Positions 35,379 through 47,700 of a stretch of DNA of 64,000 nt are shown one piece after another; position 1 is the first letter of the stretch, and every line of letters begins with the position of its first letter. The stretch covers positions 2,108,001-2,172,000 of the forward strand of contig CADCXD010000005.1 in assembly GCA_902806575.1 (NCBI GenBank). Reading direction: 5' to 3'. The notes below the pieces were generated by a model. It did not search any database. It was not told where the DNA came from and was given only the letters and a program-made list of their open reading frames with translations. Both the position numbers and the translations under genes were made by a program. The DNA comes from Jackrogersella multiformis. Taxonomy: Eukaryota > Ascomycota > Sordariomycetes > Xylariales > Hypoxylaceae.

Positions 35379-37083
35379 ATGTCGTGAGTCGGCTTCCAGT
35401 TTACACCTCCCTCAATTTTGTAGTTTTGCTAATCTTTCTGGACATCTAGGCTCGGAGGAGCTTTCCGTTCGTTTTGGCATTCTATGACCAGCTATGACCG
35501 ACGTAAGTACCAAACACAATTGTTCTATGATCAAGCTGTTAACCCCCAACCCAGACTCGTCCTTCGATTCTCCCTATCGAACTGGTCGCCATGTACCCCT
35601 CGACAGACGAAATACCCTCACATCGGTTGCCACCGCTTCCGAATCCCGAGCCGATATTACATCTCCGTATGTTGACGAATTGGGTCGGCTATCTGCTGGT
35701 ATGGATGGTTCATCCTACATGGGTGCCGGGCTCCCGGCAGCATCTCCTATGTCCCCTAGTTCTAACGGCCCATACTCACCCGGATTGCGATCTCTTAATG
35801 CTCAGCGCCAAGGGACCAAGGACGACGGATTTGAAACTGTTAGTAGCCCAGGAGAGATTCCGATGCAGTCATTTGCCGATGGCGGCCCCCCGGCGCCTCC
35901 AGTAGCCCATTCTTGGAGACGGATAGACAGATGGGCAGAGGAGAATTATCCGGAGCTGTTTGATCAACTATGTGAAGGATGCACGGATAATGATCTGAAC
36001 GACCTGGAGCACCAGCTGGATTGTTCGCTACCTCAGGATGTTAGAGACTCTTTGACGGTCCATGATGGGCAGGAACGTGGTGGTAGGCCGACTGGAATCA
36101 TTTTTAGTGGCATGCTGCTTGACTGCGAAGAGCTAGTTCAAGAATGGGACCAGTGGCGAAAAGTCAACCAGCAATACCTCCTCGAAACAGCTGTCGTGAA
36201 ACCTGCTGTTCCTTCTAAGGCATTCGGCGGTAGTAATCAGGCTTCCTCTTCCAAATCTGCTCCTGGTTCGCCTGGCTCCCACGGATCTCAGAAGGATTCG
36301 TGGAGACAGGAACTTCAATCCCGCCAAGATTCCGTTCCTCATGGTGCTGTTCAACGAGCGTATGCGCACCCCGGCTGGATTCCTCTTGTACGAGACTGGG
36401 GTGGCAACAATCTTGCCGTGGATCTCGCGCCTGGTCCAACTGGTACCTGGGGTCAAATTATCCTGTTCGGTCGAGATTATGACACCAAATATGTTGTCGC
36501 GAGGTCTTGGGCGGCATTCCTTGCAATAGTCGCGGACGATTTGAACAGCGGCAAGTGGTTTGTCGACGAAGATTCCAACGAGCTCAAGCTGCGTGAGTTT
36601 AAGACGACCCGCGTTGAGCCGCCCTACTTCGATATTCTGAGATGGAGAATGGATCAGAAGTATGGGCGCGGAGCCAAAGCGACAGCGAAGCGCAGGTCAG
36701 TTGTTGTGGGCGGCACCACTTCGCCGGGAGGTTCGCCTTACGCCAGTCCCACAGTCGCCAACGGAGAGCCTCGAGGTCGTACGTTGCAACGACTTAGCAG
36801 CCCGTCACCTCTGGGAAGTCCTAGTCGTCCCGGGTTCGGAAAACCAAGTCCCCTTACACGAGTTGCGGAGGAAGCCTCGCTCTCCGAAGCCAAATTAGAT
36901 ACCAACGGCGTGAAGCAGCCCAAACTCGTGGAAGTAGAGACTCCTCGGCCTAGCGACGAGGTAAAACAATCCCCACCCGGAACGGAGGCCAAAGGCAAAC
37001 ACACGCCACCCTCGAAGGCTGCGGAGACAAACGGCATCGATAGTCAAGTGCTGGAAGAAGGAATGAAGACCATTGAGATTTGA
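35379..37083 (+). CDS. KNR4: Cell-wall synthesis regulator of the KNR4/SMI1 family
   Basis: Smi1/Knr4 protein of 528 residues, which coordinates glucan synthesis with cell-integrity signalling. Exons are 35379-35383 (only ATGTC), 35450-35502 and 35555-37083. The spliced N-terminus reads MSLGGAFRSFWHSMTSYDRH followed by SSFDSPYRTGRHVPLD, a recognisable family start. The SUKH/Smi1 domain spans about residues 125-345: IDRWAEENYPELFDQLCEGC, NDLEHQLDCSLPQDVRDSL, DGQERGG, GIIFSGMLLDCEELVQEWDQ, HPGWIPLVRDWGGNNLAVDL and GKWFVDEDSNELKL. Long Ser/Pro/Lys-rich flanks are disordered. The ORF without splicing would lack a normal start, because ATGTCGTGA stops at once. Confidence 0.9.
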
Positions 37084-38242
37084 TACGAAAGTTCAACGAC
37101 CTGCAACGATAAGCACTGTACCACGACTACTTAATAGACAGCAAAGGGATGGCGTTCAAGGGTCGGATCCGGTTGCAAATCGGTATCACAACTACTTTCG
37201 GCGAATGTCTCCTGTTTCTTGCGGCGGCACACACGATTCTTTCTGATTAATAAAAACACATATTCTGCCGCAGCTGGCGTTCTCGCCGATAGAGCGGACT
37301 TGATAGTAACCCACGATCCTCGACGACAGCACTTAATGGTTTTAATTTAGTCGGTGGCCTGCCACTATTCTTGTACTAATACAATTCGCCCGCTCCTTTA
37401 CCGTCTCTAGCCATCTACCTCTCTATTCCCATTAGGTGCGCAACCAGACGGCGTCATTAGGTTGCCATGCGTTGATGGAAATGATGAAGCGGTTCAGACG
37501 CATTTGTACAGTTGATTAGGAAGCCTATGACAATTGTGGATTTACGGATGTAGTAGCATTCACACAGGGGTAGTAGATAGAATCGTACCGGGGTTTCGAG
37601 CAGCCAATCGTTATATTAGGCGTTTAGGATGACTCCAGCGTTGAGTCACAAAGGCGTTGGTGGAAGCACATCGTTCTCGGTCACGTTTCGAGACGCAATA
37701 GCATGATGAGACACTAAGGATTGGCCTTTCAGAATTAGTTGCCGAAGGCTGATATATGAAAGCTGCGTATCTTTTAATATAAAACTTTGCTTAAAATGGC
37801 ATTGCGATTGTGCTAGACTTCGTATTATATTTTACCTCTTAATGCTGAGGATATGAGAATATTGAATGACGGTGTGAGGCCAAGAATGATGGGGGTTGAC
37901 GAACTAGGTACCTAGGTAGGTACTACATAATAGTAGTAAATGAGCAACAGGGATGAAGCACGTGACGCTTTCTTTCATTTGGACCGGGGGACGGCTTAGT
38001 GCCAAGACTTAATCAGTCGTCATCAGCCTCATCAAGTGGCCCCAAGCTTTCCCGAGCTCCTTCAACTTCCAAAACTTAGCCTCAAATCCAACCTAACCCA
38101 ACGCATACATACAACACCACTTTCAATTCTTCTATCTATGCGTCGATACGCAGAATAGCCGCCGTTCCGAATTTCGAGAAATATACATCGATATCGCCCG
38201 CCTACCTTAACCGTCCGCACGCTCTTTTAATCTCTCGGAACC
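37084..38242. other. Intergenic between KNR4-like and VPS68
   Basis: The KNR4 3' flank, then an AT-rich middle with a palindromic ACTAGGTACCTAGGTAGG at 37903-37920, then the VPS68 leader. No gene is seen. Confidence 0.5.
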
Positions 38243-38898
38243 ATGGAGGACGACCGTCTCTGGAAGTTTGGCAAGCCCGCCTGGCTCAATAGCGCTTGGG
38301 CGCGCAGCGCGGGCGTGTACACGGCGGGTGCTTTGGTACGTTTGAGGGTTGTTTCGATTCTTCCCGTCGGGTTTTCTTCTTCTTCTTCTTCTTCATGAGC
38401 CGTCCCCTACCACCGGCAGCTTTGTGCTGCTCCGCCCCGTCAGCACTGTCAGGCTAACCGGTTCGGCGCGTATAGTTCTCGCTCGCGTTCTACATCCTCA
38501 TCGACGCGGCGACGTGGTCGCACTCGGTGCTCAACGGGTCGAACGTGCACGTGACGTTCGTGGACTGGCTGCCACTGATCTTCAGCTCGCTGGGCATGCT
38601 GATCATCAACTCGGTGGAGAAGGCGCGGCTGTCGGCGGACTCGTTCTCGTACAGCGGGTCGGGCGTGGCGTGGAAGGCGCGCGTGGTCCTGTTCCTCGGG
38701 TTCGCGGCGCTCGCGGGCGGCATGGCCGGCGGTGTCACTGTGTTCGTGCTCAAGTTCGTCGTCGCCGACGTCGAGTGGCCCATGATGGGCATGGGCGTCG
38801 AGAACGTCGTCGCCAACGGCCTCGTCATGCTGAGCTCCGTCGTGCTGTGGGTCAGCCAGAATATGGAGGACGAGTATAGCTATAACTTGTCGTTGTAG
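38243..38898 (+). CDS. VPS68: Vps68/TMEM50 family vacuolar sorting protein
   Basis: Four-pass membrane protein of 171 residues, UPF0220/TMEM50 family, in yeast part of the Vps55-Vps68 endosome-to-vacuole pathway. Exons are 38243-38335 and 38476-38898; the 140-bp intron holds a TTC repeat. Visible segments are AGVYTAGALFSLAFYILIDA, FVDWLPLIFSSLGMLIINSV, VVLFLGFAALAGGMAGGVTV and VVANGLVMLSSVVLWVSQN, with SWxxAWARS-like N-terminus (PAWLNSAWARS). Exon 2 is very GC-rich at third positions, and a longer reading frame in another frame (38349-38879) is a shadow. Confidence 0.9.
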
Positions 38899-39753
38899 GG
38901 AAGAGGGGGGGTTCAGGGGAGGGGACGCGACTACGCGGCCGACGTGTGCCGGAGAGGGAAGACAGGGCTGCCTGGTTGTGTTCGGTCGAGACGAGGCCGG
39001 ATTCCCCGATTTCGACTACGGGCCGTGACAGAACTGTGCGCTTAGATGGAATTGCCTGGTTGCAGAGAGAAGATTGATTTGTTGATTGTACACTATACGA
39101 CGGACACAGCATCGTAACTTTACTAGGAAGCTGGGCTAAGCTAGGCGTGTGGTAATCCAGGATTCTATTTAATTTGTTTACTTGAGCTCGGCATCAGCTT
39201 AATCCCGTCCGACTATCCCTTCGATAGGGGAGCTCGTCCACTAGGAGTTTTTAACCCTAGTAGGTACTTATTACGTACGAAGGACAGTCGAGGTTGCTAG
39301 GCTGTAAGAATCGGAAATATCAAATGCAGTACTTAACCAACGGTAAATATCAAAACAGACATTACGCTATCGGCTAGGTATGCAGAGGATGCATACAAAG
39401 CCCTACGCCATATTTAGGTAGTGTACAAAGTATTGTGTCATTCTGTTAGGAATTTAAGCCATCAAATAGACCACTCGTTATTGGACATAAAGGGAACCAG
39501 GAAGATGCCAGAGTCGCTATTTTGAGTGGTAAAAGGAGTTTCATTCGTTATACATTACACAGCCGCCAGCAAGCGGCGTAACCTAGATGGGCATCATGAA
39601 CTATTGACGAACGCCATTCCCCCTCTTCCCCGTTTCTATGATGCCCCGTGGCGTATGCTTAATCATCAATGGCCGTAACTCTGGCCGCCATGACCAATAG
39701 TAAAGGTAGTAGTAGTACAATAATTTTCGTAGTAGCCGCTTCGTCAGGCTGAA
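38899..39753. other. Convergent intergenic region
   Basis: 3' flanks of VPS68 and TOM7. No gene is seen. Confidence 0.5.
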
Positions 39754-40126
39754 CTAGGAGAGAGGGGACAATAGCCTATACACAAGCGTTAGTGACCTCA
39801 TGCTGGAGACGCGTCACAAAGGTAGGTAGAAGAAGCATACCGGATGATCGAGGGTCGTGGGTCGCTACGTGTGTAGCCTGTTATTTTGCGCAGTCAGATA
39901 ATTGTCCTCCGAAGAGAGATTTCATAAACGTCATGGTCTTCCAGACGCTCATCGGGGCATACCGAGGTAGAGTATCAAAGGCAAATAGCCACTACGGTAT
40001 ATTAGCGCATAGAACTCCCTGGGAATATCCTCAGCGGAGAGGTGGCTCATACTAGTGCATCGCGACTCTTCCAATCTCGATAATCTTCCCAATGCGCTCC
40101 TTGGATTCTTCGGAGAGGGCGAACAT
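39754..40126 (-). CDS. TOM7: TOM complex subunit Tom7
   Basis: Tom7, a small tail-anchored-type subunit of the mitochondrial outer membrane protein translocase that modulates TOM assembly. The 53-residue protein is cut into four exons: 40053-40126 (74 nt), 39963-39991 (29), 39841-39877 (37) and 39754-39775 (22), with introns of 61, 85 and 65 bp. The spliced product has MFALSEESKERIGKII, then the membrane segment HYGYLPLILYLGY, then TRSDPRPSIIRLLSPLS. Every joint is GT-AG and in phase, and the result matches the Tom7 pattern (SxESKERI, HYGxxPLxxYLG, RPxxxxLLSPL), so I am confident despite its size. It is divergent from the SF3b49 gene. Confidence 0.93.
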
Positions 40127-40651
40127 GCTGGGCGGGCGGTACGGCTCGCTAAGAAGCGCGGACGGTTCGAGTATGGTATTATAGAGTCGATAGATAGCTC
40201 TCTTGAAGGTTTTGTTCGTCGCCTAGATAGATGCGAGGGTATGAAGTGATTCGTCTAGATTCGCCGTGGACAGTTGTATTGGTATGAGGCATGAATTTAT
40301 TGAAGATAGCTCCGCTAAAAATTCAAATCGATAATCGATAATCTTTGTCATGTTCATTGAAGCTTATTGGTTCAATTATCGAGGTGGGGTCCAGTCAGCA
40401 CGGGAAAACATCGGAACAAAGTTCCACGGTCAAAGCTTAAAGCTAGGCTAGAGCTGTCTCAATAAAGATTGATCTTTTAGAAGCTTCGACCAAGGGTTCC
40501 ACCACGACTTTGCGCGTCGCGACATTACTTCATTACTTCGCTACTTCGCTACTTCACTACTTTATTTTTATCTACCTACTTTATCTTTAATAAAGTTCTC
40601 AAGAATAACATCCTCCACATCCCCAGGAACGAAGAACAAAAACGTATCAAA
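40127..40651. promoter_or_regulatory. Shared upstream region of TOM7 and SF3b49
   Basis: A 525-bp divergent region with an ATTATCGATAA-like motif near 40330-40340 and an 8-bp CTACTTCG-type repeat at 40524-40563 close to the SF3b49 start. Confidence 0.45.
40524..40563 (+). repeat. TACTTC octamer tandem repeat
   Basis: Five 8-bp units of the form ATTACTTC/GCTACTTC/ACTACTTT, about 90-130 bp before the SF3b49 start codon. Confidence 0.8.
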
Positions 40652-41747
40652 ATGTCGGGGGCAAAGCACTGGTACGTTTGCTACAATCGAAATGTAACAT
40701 TTCTATTCAATATACAATGATGCTAACAAGCCAAACAGGGAGCAGGATAAAGAAGCCACTGTCTATGTGGGTAATATCGACGAACGCGCTACCGATGCTC
40801 TGATATGGGAGCTGATGGTCCAAGCCGGTCCTGTAGTCAACGTACATCTACCCAAGGATCGCGTTACCCAGTCACACCAAGGCTTCGGATTCGTCGAATT
40901 CAATGGCGAGGTCGATGCCGACTATGCCGCCAAGATAATGAACGGCATCCGATTATACGGCAAGGCACTACGTGTTAACAAGGCCTCGGCAGACAAGCAG
41001 AAGCCTTTGGAGATTGGCGCCGAACTCTTCATCGGAAACCTCGACCCCATGGTAGACGAGAAGGTTCTCTATGACACTTTCAGTAGGTTCGGAACTCTTA
41101 TTGCGCCGCCCAAGGTGGCTCGCGACGACAACGGGCTGAGCAAGGGGTACGGATTTGTCAGCTACAGTAGCTTCGAGGCTAGTGATGATGCTATCAACAA
41201 CATGAATGGCCAGTTCCTTATGAACAAGGATGTCAGTGTGCAGTACGCATACAAGAAAGACGGCAAGGGTGAACGACACGGAGACGAGGCCGAACGAATG
41301 CTTGCTGCTCAAGCAAAGAAGCACAATGTCACAATCGAGAGCCAGCCCATGCCTCCAGGACTTCTTCAAAACCATACACCGGCTGCCCCTGCTCCAGCGC
41401 CTGTCGCCCCACCAGCTATGGCTACTGGTGGATTTCCTCCTCCCATGGCTGGCGGCATTCCTCCTCCAAGGCCACCAGTCGGCTTTGCTCCTCCCCCTAA
41501 TTCTCATCGCGGTCCTCCTCCATTCGGTGTCAACGGTGCGCCGCCGCCCCCAGGAGCCGGAAGATCGAACGTCTTGCCTCCAGCGCCTTCAGGTCTACCT
41601 GCTCGGCCCCCGCCTTCGCAAACAGGGTATGGTAGCCCTGCAGACTTTCACCCCGGCAACTTTCGGATGCCACCCCCCGGATTTGGACCTCCCCCTGGAA
41701 ATGTACCGCCTGCGCCGCCTGGATTTACTCCCGGTTATACTCGTTGA
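40652..41747 (+). CDS. HSH49: Splicing factor 3b subunit 4 (SF3b49/Hsh49)
   Basis: U2 snRNP SF3b subunit of 342 residues with two RNA-recognition motifs. Exons are 40652-40671 (20 nt, MSGAKHW) and 40739-41747. RRM1 spans about residues 14-92 (VYVGNI, then GFGFVEF) and RRM2 about 101-180 (LFIGNLDP, then GYGFVSY). The linker ASADKQKPLEIGA matches SF3B4. After AYKKDGKGERHGDEAERMLA the tail is Pro/Gly/Ala-rich to the end, as in animal SF3B4 and unlike short yeast Hsh49. Function: helps hold the branch-site region in the spliceosome. Confidence 0.94.
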
Positions 41748-44700
41748 AGTCTGAGATCAGCCTTTTCTTAGAGCTGCTCAGAAAAAGATCATAGTCTTGT
41801 CCCGATAACGTCTATACCTGTGCCATGCACAATACATGTACCGGGGCCTTCTACTAGAAGAATTTACGAGGGAATTACGCAATCGTGTGACGGTCTTGCC
41901 CACAATAAGTAGAGACACGAAAGCCGACCCCTGAAAGCCAGTACGACGTTGTGTCTTGTCTTCATCATATACTTGGGCGGCATGGTTCTATTCTTCATCT
42001 ATGGAGACCGGTACGAATAAGCAGAGACCGATGGAGGAGAGTGCCCGCGAAGAAGGGTTCTGGTACGGTTACCTACTTGGAAGATACCCAGGCCGATGTT
42101 GTTTATATAATAATTGGCCTTGCCATCAGCACAAACGACTTGGGCTATAAGCAGAATAGCCTAAGCACGACTTCAATGGTTATTCAATTATACCACGTAG
42201 GGGCAAGTCTACCACTGCTTCTTGCAATATAATGTCATAACTGACTAGTACTAGCGAGGAAAAGTATTGGTCAATAGATGATTACACGAATCTAAGGAAT
42301 ATATTTACTTAGTATTATGCCGCTTGTGCATTTGCAGTGACGAATCTAGCTTGATGTATTCCTCGCCCATATTTTACCTAGGTATATTTCTAGGGATCCT
42401 TGTCTCTAGATACTAGGACCTACGTTGGTCCTATTCATGTTGGACTATGTTCATCATTAAATCATAGACGTAGTGTGAAATTTATCTCCTTTAACACCTA
42501 AGTACCTGATCTTCAGGCATAACTATAGTCTCCCTATCTTTTCATTTTACGTCTCACATCACAGCTTCTCTAAGTCTCACTATGTGGTGTTTGGTGATAG
42601 GAGGCACGCTCTACTCAACCCAGCAACCGGACACCATCTTCTTGGGGCTTCTATGATACGATAGATATCCACTTGATATCCGAGATGCGAAACACCCAAG
42701 CGTAGCGTGATCTTCTCAAACAAGTGTTACAATTTCAACGTCTATCAACGTTATATGGGATATTCTAAGGTTTAAGAATCTCAGGGGATGTGAAGTCTAG
42801 TCCTACTGATTAGAACGTGGAAGATTTAGAAGACCGGCCTGGTCAGGCTTAAAAGGTTCTCCAAACTGAACGGTTTATCCGCGTGTTATAATGCTACTAT
42901 CATATGTGCGTTATTAATTACGAGCATCTAATACTACAGCTAGCTACATAGGTCATCCAAAGTATCGTAAGAATCAAACTTGCCCTCATAGAGGTAAAGA
43001 GCACGACGAAGCCTTCAATGTGCCTTTCCTATAAAAGTTACGATAGCCTTACATCTTAGCCGACGTTGGACTCTGTGATACTTACTTACCCGCGGATATG
43101 TAGTGAAACGCGCACACCGATTAAAGCGTCTTATTACAGTTCTTCTGAACCTGGTCCCGGCTCGAGAGGAATTATATTGGCTACTAGAAAATACGGTCTC
43201 GAACCAGTCGCACAAAATGTGCTTTTCAGAACTAGCCCGGGGAAACCTGTTGAAGGAAAACGTCTTTGCATACGTGCATCATCGCAGAAGCCTTGTATAC
43301 ATAGGTACAGTTGGGGTAGTCTCTACGAACCTCCCCGGAAGCCTCGGAGGTAGAAGACTCGGAGGTGAAAAAGATAGACGCTCCCACACACGCTCTTCGC
43401 ACCCGCATCGAAAGTCGTGTATATATGAAACACATACACCGCTACCAACACGCGATCACGCCGCGGCCGATTCTCAAGCATTACTAAATCCGAATTTGTA
43501 TGATGATATGTAGTATACGAGAGCGACGTTCCACGAGCATTCCTCTAGTCTATCACATTAATCTCAGCTATATTAACGCTCGTATTCCAACAACGGTAGT
43601 TGCCGAATGCCCTCGGCATATTCGCTCTTTGGTATTCCGTATGTCAAGACGGGGACTGCTGCAATGCCCGTCTATATAGCGAGGCACTTGGTATCCTGAC
43701 ATCATGAGCATCGGACTACATATAATATAACCTAATCTATTTGGATTGGACCCCGTTTCCCACATCGGTATTACCTATCTTATTGAAAATGTGATAAGGT
43801 GTGTCTTTAGGTAGTCACGTTCATATCCAGTATATTGCCCTTTAATGTATATTTAAGGTATGTAGGTAGTCATCAAGGACGTTGAATGAGAGAGCCTCAT
43901 GACCTTTAGTATAGGCCTCTTAGAGTGCAACGGTCATTGATAGTGATACACTAGCCCTTACTCGGAACTGAGAACAGCCAGACATGTTGTGATAACCTGA
44001 TTAATCGTATCTCTCGAATTTCCCCTTTTGATGCCTTATTGTGAAGGACTTCAAAATTCAGCTTACCATATTCTACCGTCACACATTTGCGGAAATCTCA
44101 TACTCCATGCACAACAAGGGCTCGTGAGATGATTAGTCAATATTAATACGCAAACAGAAGGATACTGTAGCTTCATGATATATTTAATAGTCTAAAATGG
44201 ACACCGGGAAGACGGTGTAGGGCGAAAGAGGCAGTCCTTGCGAGAAGAACCCACTCGGAATTAATTTAGAGACAAGCCAATTGAATTTTGTAAGCCAACT
44301 TCCTTAGAAGAAGTTCCGAGTGGACATTGCTGTTGTTAATTAATTCATCGTATAGAGTGATCGGAGAATTGAAGGGGGCCAATTGTTTGGCCTTGTCTGG
44401 TTTCTTTCACGACTTCGTTCTTGCTCGGGACTATACCACTGAAGTGTCTATACCCGCATTAAACCCTTTTGTCAGCATTCGACATCAAAGGAAATTTGCC
44501 ACCCTCCCCATGCTTTGCTCACGATCCTTATCCGTATACACGATCCAAGACGAGCTTCTCCGGCAGCATGGCGGAACCAATCACACCTAGGAATCTTACC
44601 AAAAAGTGCTATGTAGGTTAGCACCGGTGAAGTCGAGGACTATCGATCCGGAAAACGGAGCGAATGAACTAGTCAGCAGATAGAACCAATACTAAATCCA

Positions 44701-47700
44701 TGTGCTCTAGGCCGCGGGCCCGACCATTGAGAAAAACTGGGCTCGACGATCAACCGGGGAGGGGAGGGGAGAGGGTCGTCGACTTTGGGCGGTGCCGACG
44801 ATATAGGCAGGCCAAAAACGTGGGGTTTGATACGAATTACGAGTAGGCAGGTAGGTAGCATGCAGAAAGCAGCGTTCAGGCATATTACTCCGGTCGAAAA
44901 TCTGGATGCAATGCAGGTGAAGGGGCATGCTTTACCGCCAGGTTACTACTACTCTATTTCGTACGTGCTTTCTCCCTTCAGCTCATGCGGGCGGCAGATC
45001 GTTGATGGTTTCTGTCGCTTACCGTACGGCACGAAGGAGTTTAATGCAGGGTCGAGAGATGGATTTCGGGCCAATAGACTCGTTATAACAACCTTTGCGA
45101 ATAGGTTCTCCTCTCGAACCAGCCCGGTCTTCCGCCCGGTCTTAAATCGGGTGACACAGCATAGACGTACCAGCCGCATTGGGGAGGGTATTATTCGAAC
45201 TAGCTATTCAGAGCGGTCACGTCGAAGATCCGAAAGGGAAGAAGGGGGAGGTAGGGGATAGGGATTAAGGATGATTGGAGCTTGTATGTATGTAATGGGT
45301 GTAAACGGGCAAAGTGATAAGTGAGCGATCCGAGGAACTAACCTTCTACATCGCCATCTCTCCAGATCCTGCACTGCAAGATCAGGTTACTCCACATGAG
45401 CCATCTTCGACGGGGTAATGTAGGTACGCGTACATAGTTGGTCAGGTATGAGACGAACCCCCGGCGACCGCGGGAGAGGCACTGTGTTCTGATATTATGT
45501 AATGTATGTACATACATACCTACATACCTACCTGGTAAGTAGTTTTGGTTTCCCATTCTCTAGGTATTCTATTGCACTGCATGTACTGTTGATGCGGTAT
45601 GGTGCCGCACCCGACGAGAACGAACAGCTACCTGCCTACCTGGCATGTACCGTATGAACGGCGAGGAGGCAACTCGCCCCTCCCCCACCCCCTTGTGGCG
45701 TTGCGGAAGAGAAAACATCCTCTATGGGCAATACCGGGGAAGTTAGATGGCGTTCCCGTCGATGGGAACTTTGGGAAATCGTCACATAGGTCACATCTAC
45801 TGCCGTACGCAGTAGGTAGGGTTATGTGTATGCATGTCATCAAGTTCAAGTCTCTCTCGGAGGCCGAAATAGGTAGTCTAGACGTGTCTTGTACCTTTTA
45901 CCACAAGGTTGAAGAGTGACGCTGAAAACCACCGAGAGGCAAAGAGTCAAGACAATTGGACCCTGTGGCAACATACACCGCACATTCTTCACTGTAGGGG
46001 GCGCCCATCGACAGTCCCAGCCTGTAATTGTGTGATATAGAGGTCCAAAACTGGATCTTTTTTACAAATGGATTTATGTACAATCTGCGGGTGTTACATT
46101 GTATGATACGCAAGCACTTGTGTGATATGGGGGAGGTGTCTCGGGACTTTCGCGCCATGGTTTAGTTACCTCACCTGCTGTCTCGGGCGGTGTGTTCACT
46201 TCTATAGGGCCTTCTAGCCTGTCGGTTTACTATGTAATGCGCCGCTGTGGGTTATTAAACCTCTAGAATGTAACATCACTTGCATCGCCAGTCGAATAGA
46301 CAGATATTTTATTATTATCGAGAGCCCCCGAGCCATCTCGAATTAGCCATTTAGAGTATGCCAAATGTATGTAGTCGTTGTCATGTACTGTAGTAGTGGT
46401 CGTGATCCAGACAGCATTGGCAAGATGTCAACCACCTATGAACCAATTTGATGTCGATTCAGGTTCGACAAGGCTACAGGTAAGCAAGATGCTGGAAGAA
46501 CGGGTGCTCTGATTCGGCTGAACTCGCAGAGATCCCGGTGAATCTCGGCCTTGACTCGACAGTTGCCTCATTTATTGATGCCCAATGATACGAGCCGGGA
46601 TTTCATGAAGCTACGAAGCTGTGAAGCTGAATCGCAAGCCTCACCACTTTGAAGAATATCCAAGGGCTCGCACGTAACCTTAGGCCAAGCCAGCGGTTAA
46701 TATTGGTTTGTGGGAATGATACAGCGGTTAATACGAATTATGTCGGGTATATCCACAATTGTCTTTTCAATACCTACCTAAGTAGGTACCTATTCGTGCT
46801 GTGGCGACATCCGTGGCTAGCCAGCTACACCAATTTTGTCAGCGCGATGGATCGTGAAACCCTTGCCCGCATACTTGCGGTGTCACACACGCACATACAT
46901 AAGTATAGGTGCAGTTATAGTTACGTATTATACTCAAGCCAGAATGTGAGAAATGATAGACGCTTGTTTGGAAAAGGTAGCGAACGCGTATAATACAACA
47001 GGGGCTTGATACGGGACCGCAGGCTAGCCCGGTCTTGTGTTTCTCCCTTGGACTTGGAGACCTAGGTAGAAAATATCATCGCTAAGGAGAAGGGATGGGG
47101 TGGCATTGGGCAGGACCCGCGTAGAGGCGTGTTGACAGGGTTCAACGTTTCGTTGGCGCCTAAGGTGATATCTGACGGATAGATCTCGGAAGCTCGTATA
47201 TCCGATCAGGTTTCGTGAAATATCTAACTCGTGGCCTTGACAGGGACATTTCATAATCATCATGTACAGCGGGATCACATTGCTGCGGAAGAGTTAGTTA
47301 CACCATGAACTACCTACGTGAGTGAGAAACACCAACTAGATAGGAGTTTAGATATTCTTACCTTACCATATACCTATTACATAAATAGATAGATAATATT
47401 TATCCGTAATAAAATAGCATAAGATTGCTGAGAAGGTATTGGTAAGAAGGTCCGCCGCTTATTTCCGCGTTCCCTTAACTGAGATGGCGGAGGCGGCGGG
47501 AGCAGCGGGCGGTGATAGTCATTTATCATCTACCCAAAAAAGGTATCAAGAGAAAAGGTTCTAGTTCGGAGGCGCAGATCCCGGCATCTGGGGTACCTAG
47601 GTATTATTGGAGCACTTAATGCTGGTGGTCCAGCAACCTGGGTTCGCACTTTGGTAGTTTTGTAATATATTCTTTATGATATATCATCGAGCCGAAGTAT

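Noticed and set aside
41951..42232. Short ORFs and a hydrophobic stretch just after SF3b49
   Set aside because: A hydrophobic run (LVFIIYLGGMVLFFIYGD) appears in one frame, but it has no start codon in frame and no splice partner; most likely 3' UTR.
44785..45261. 158-codon ORF, the longest in the 11.3-kb gene-free stretch
   Set aside because: No recognisable domain, Arg-rich random-looking composition, and an overlapping minus-strand ORF of similar quality; could not be supported.
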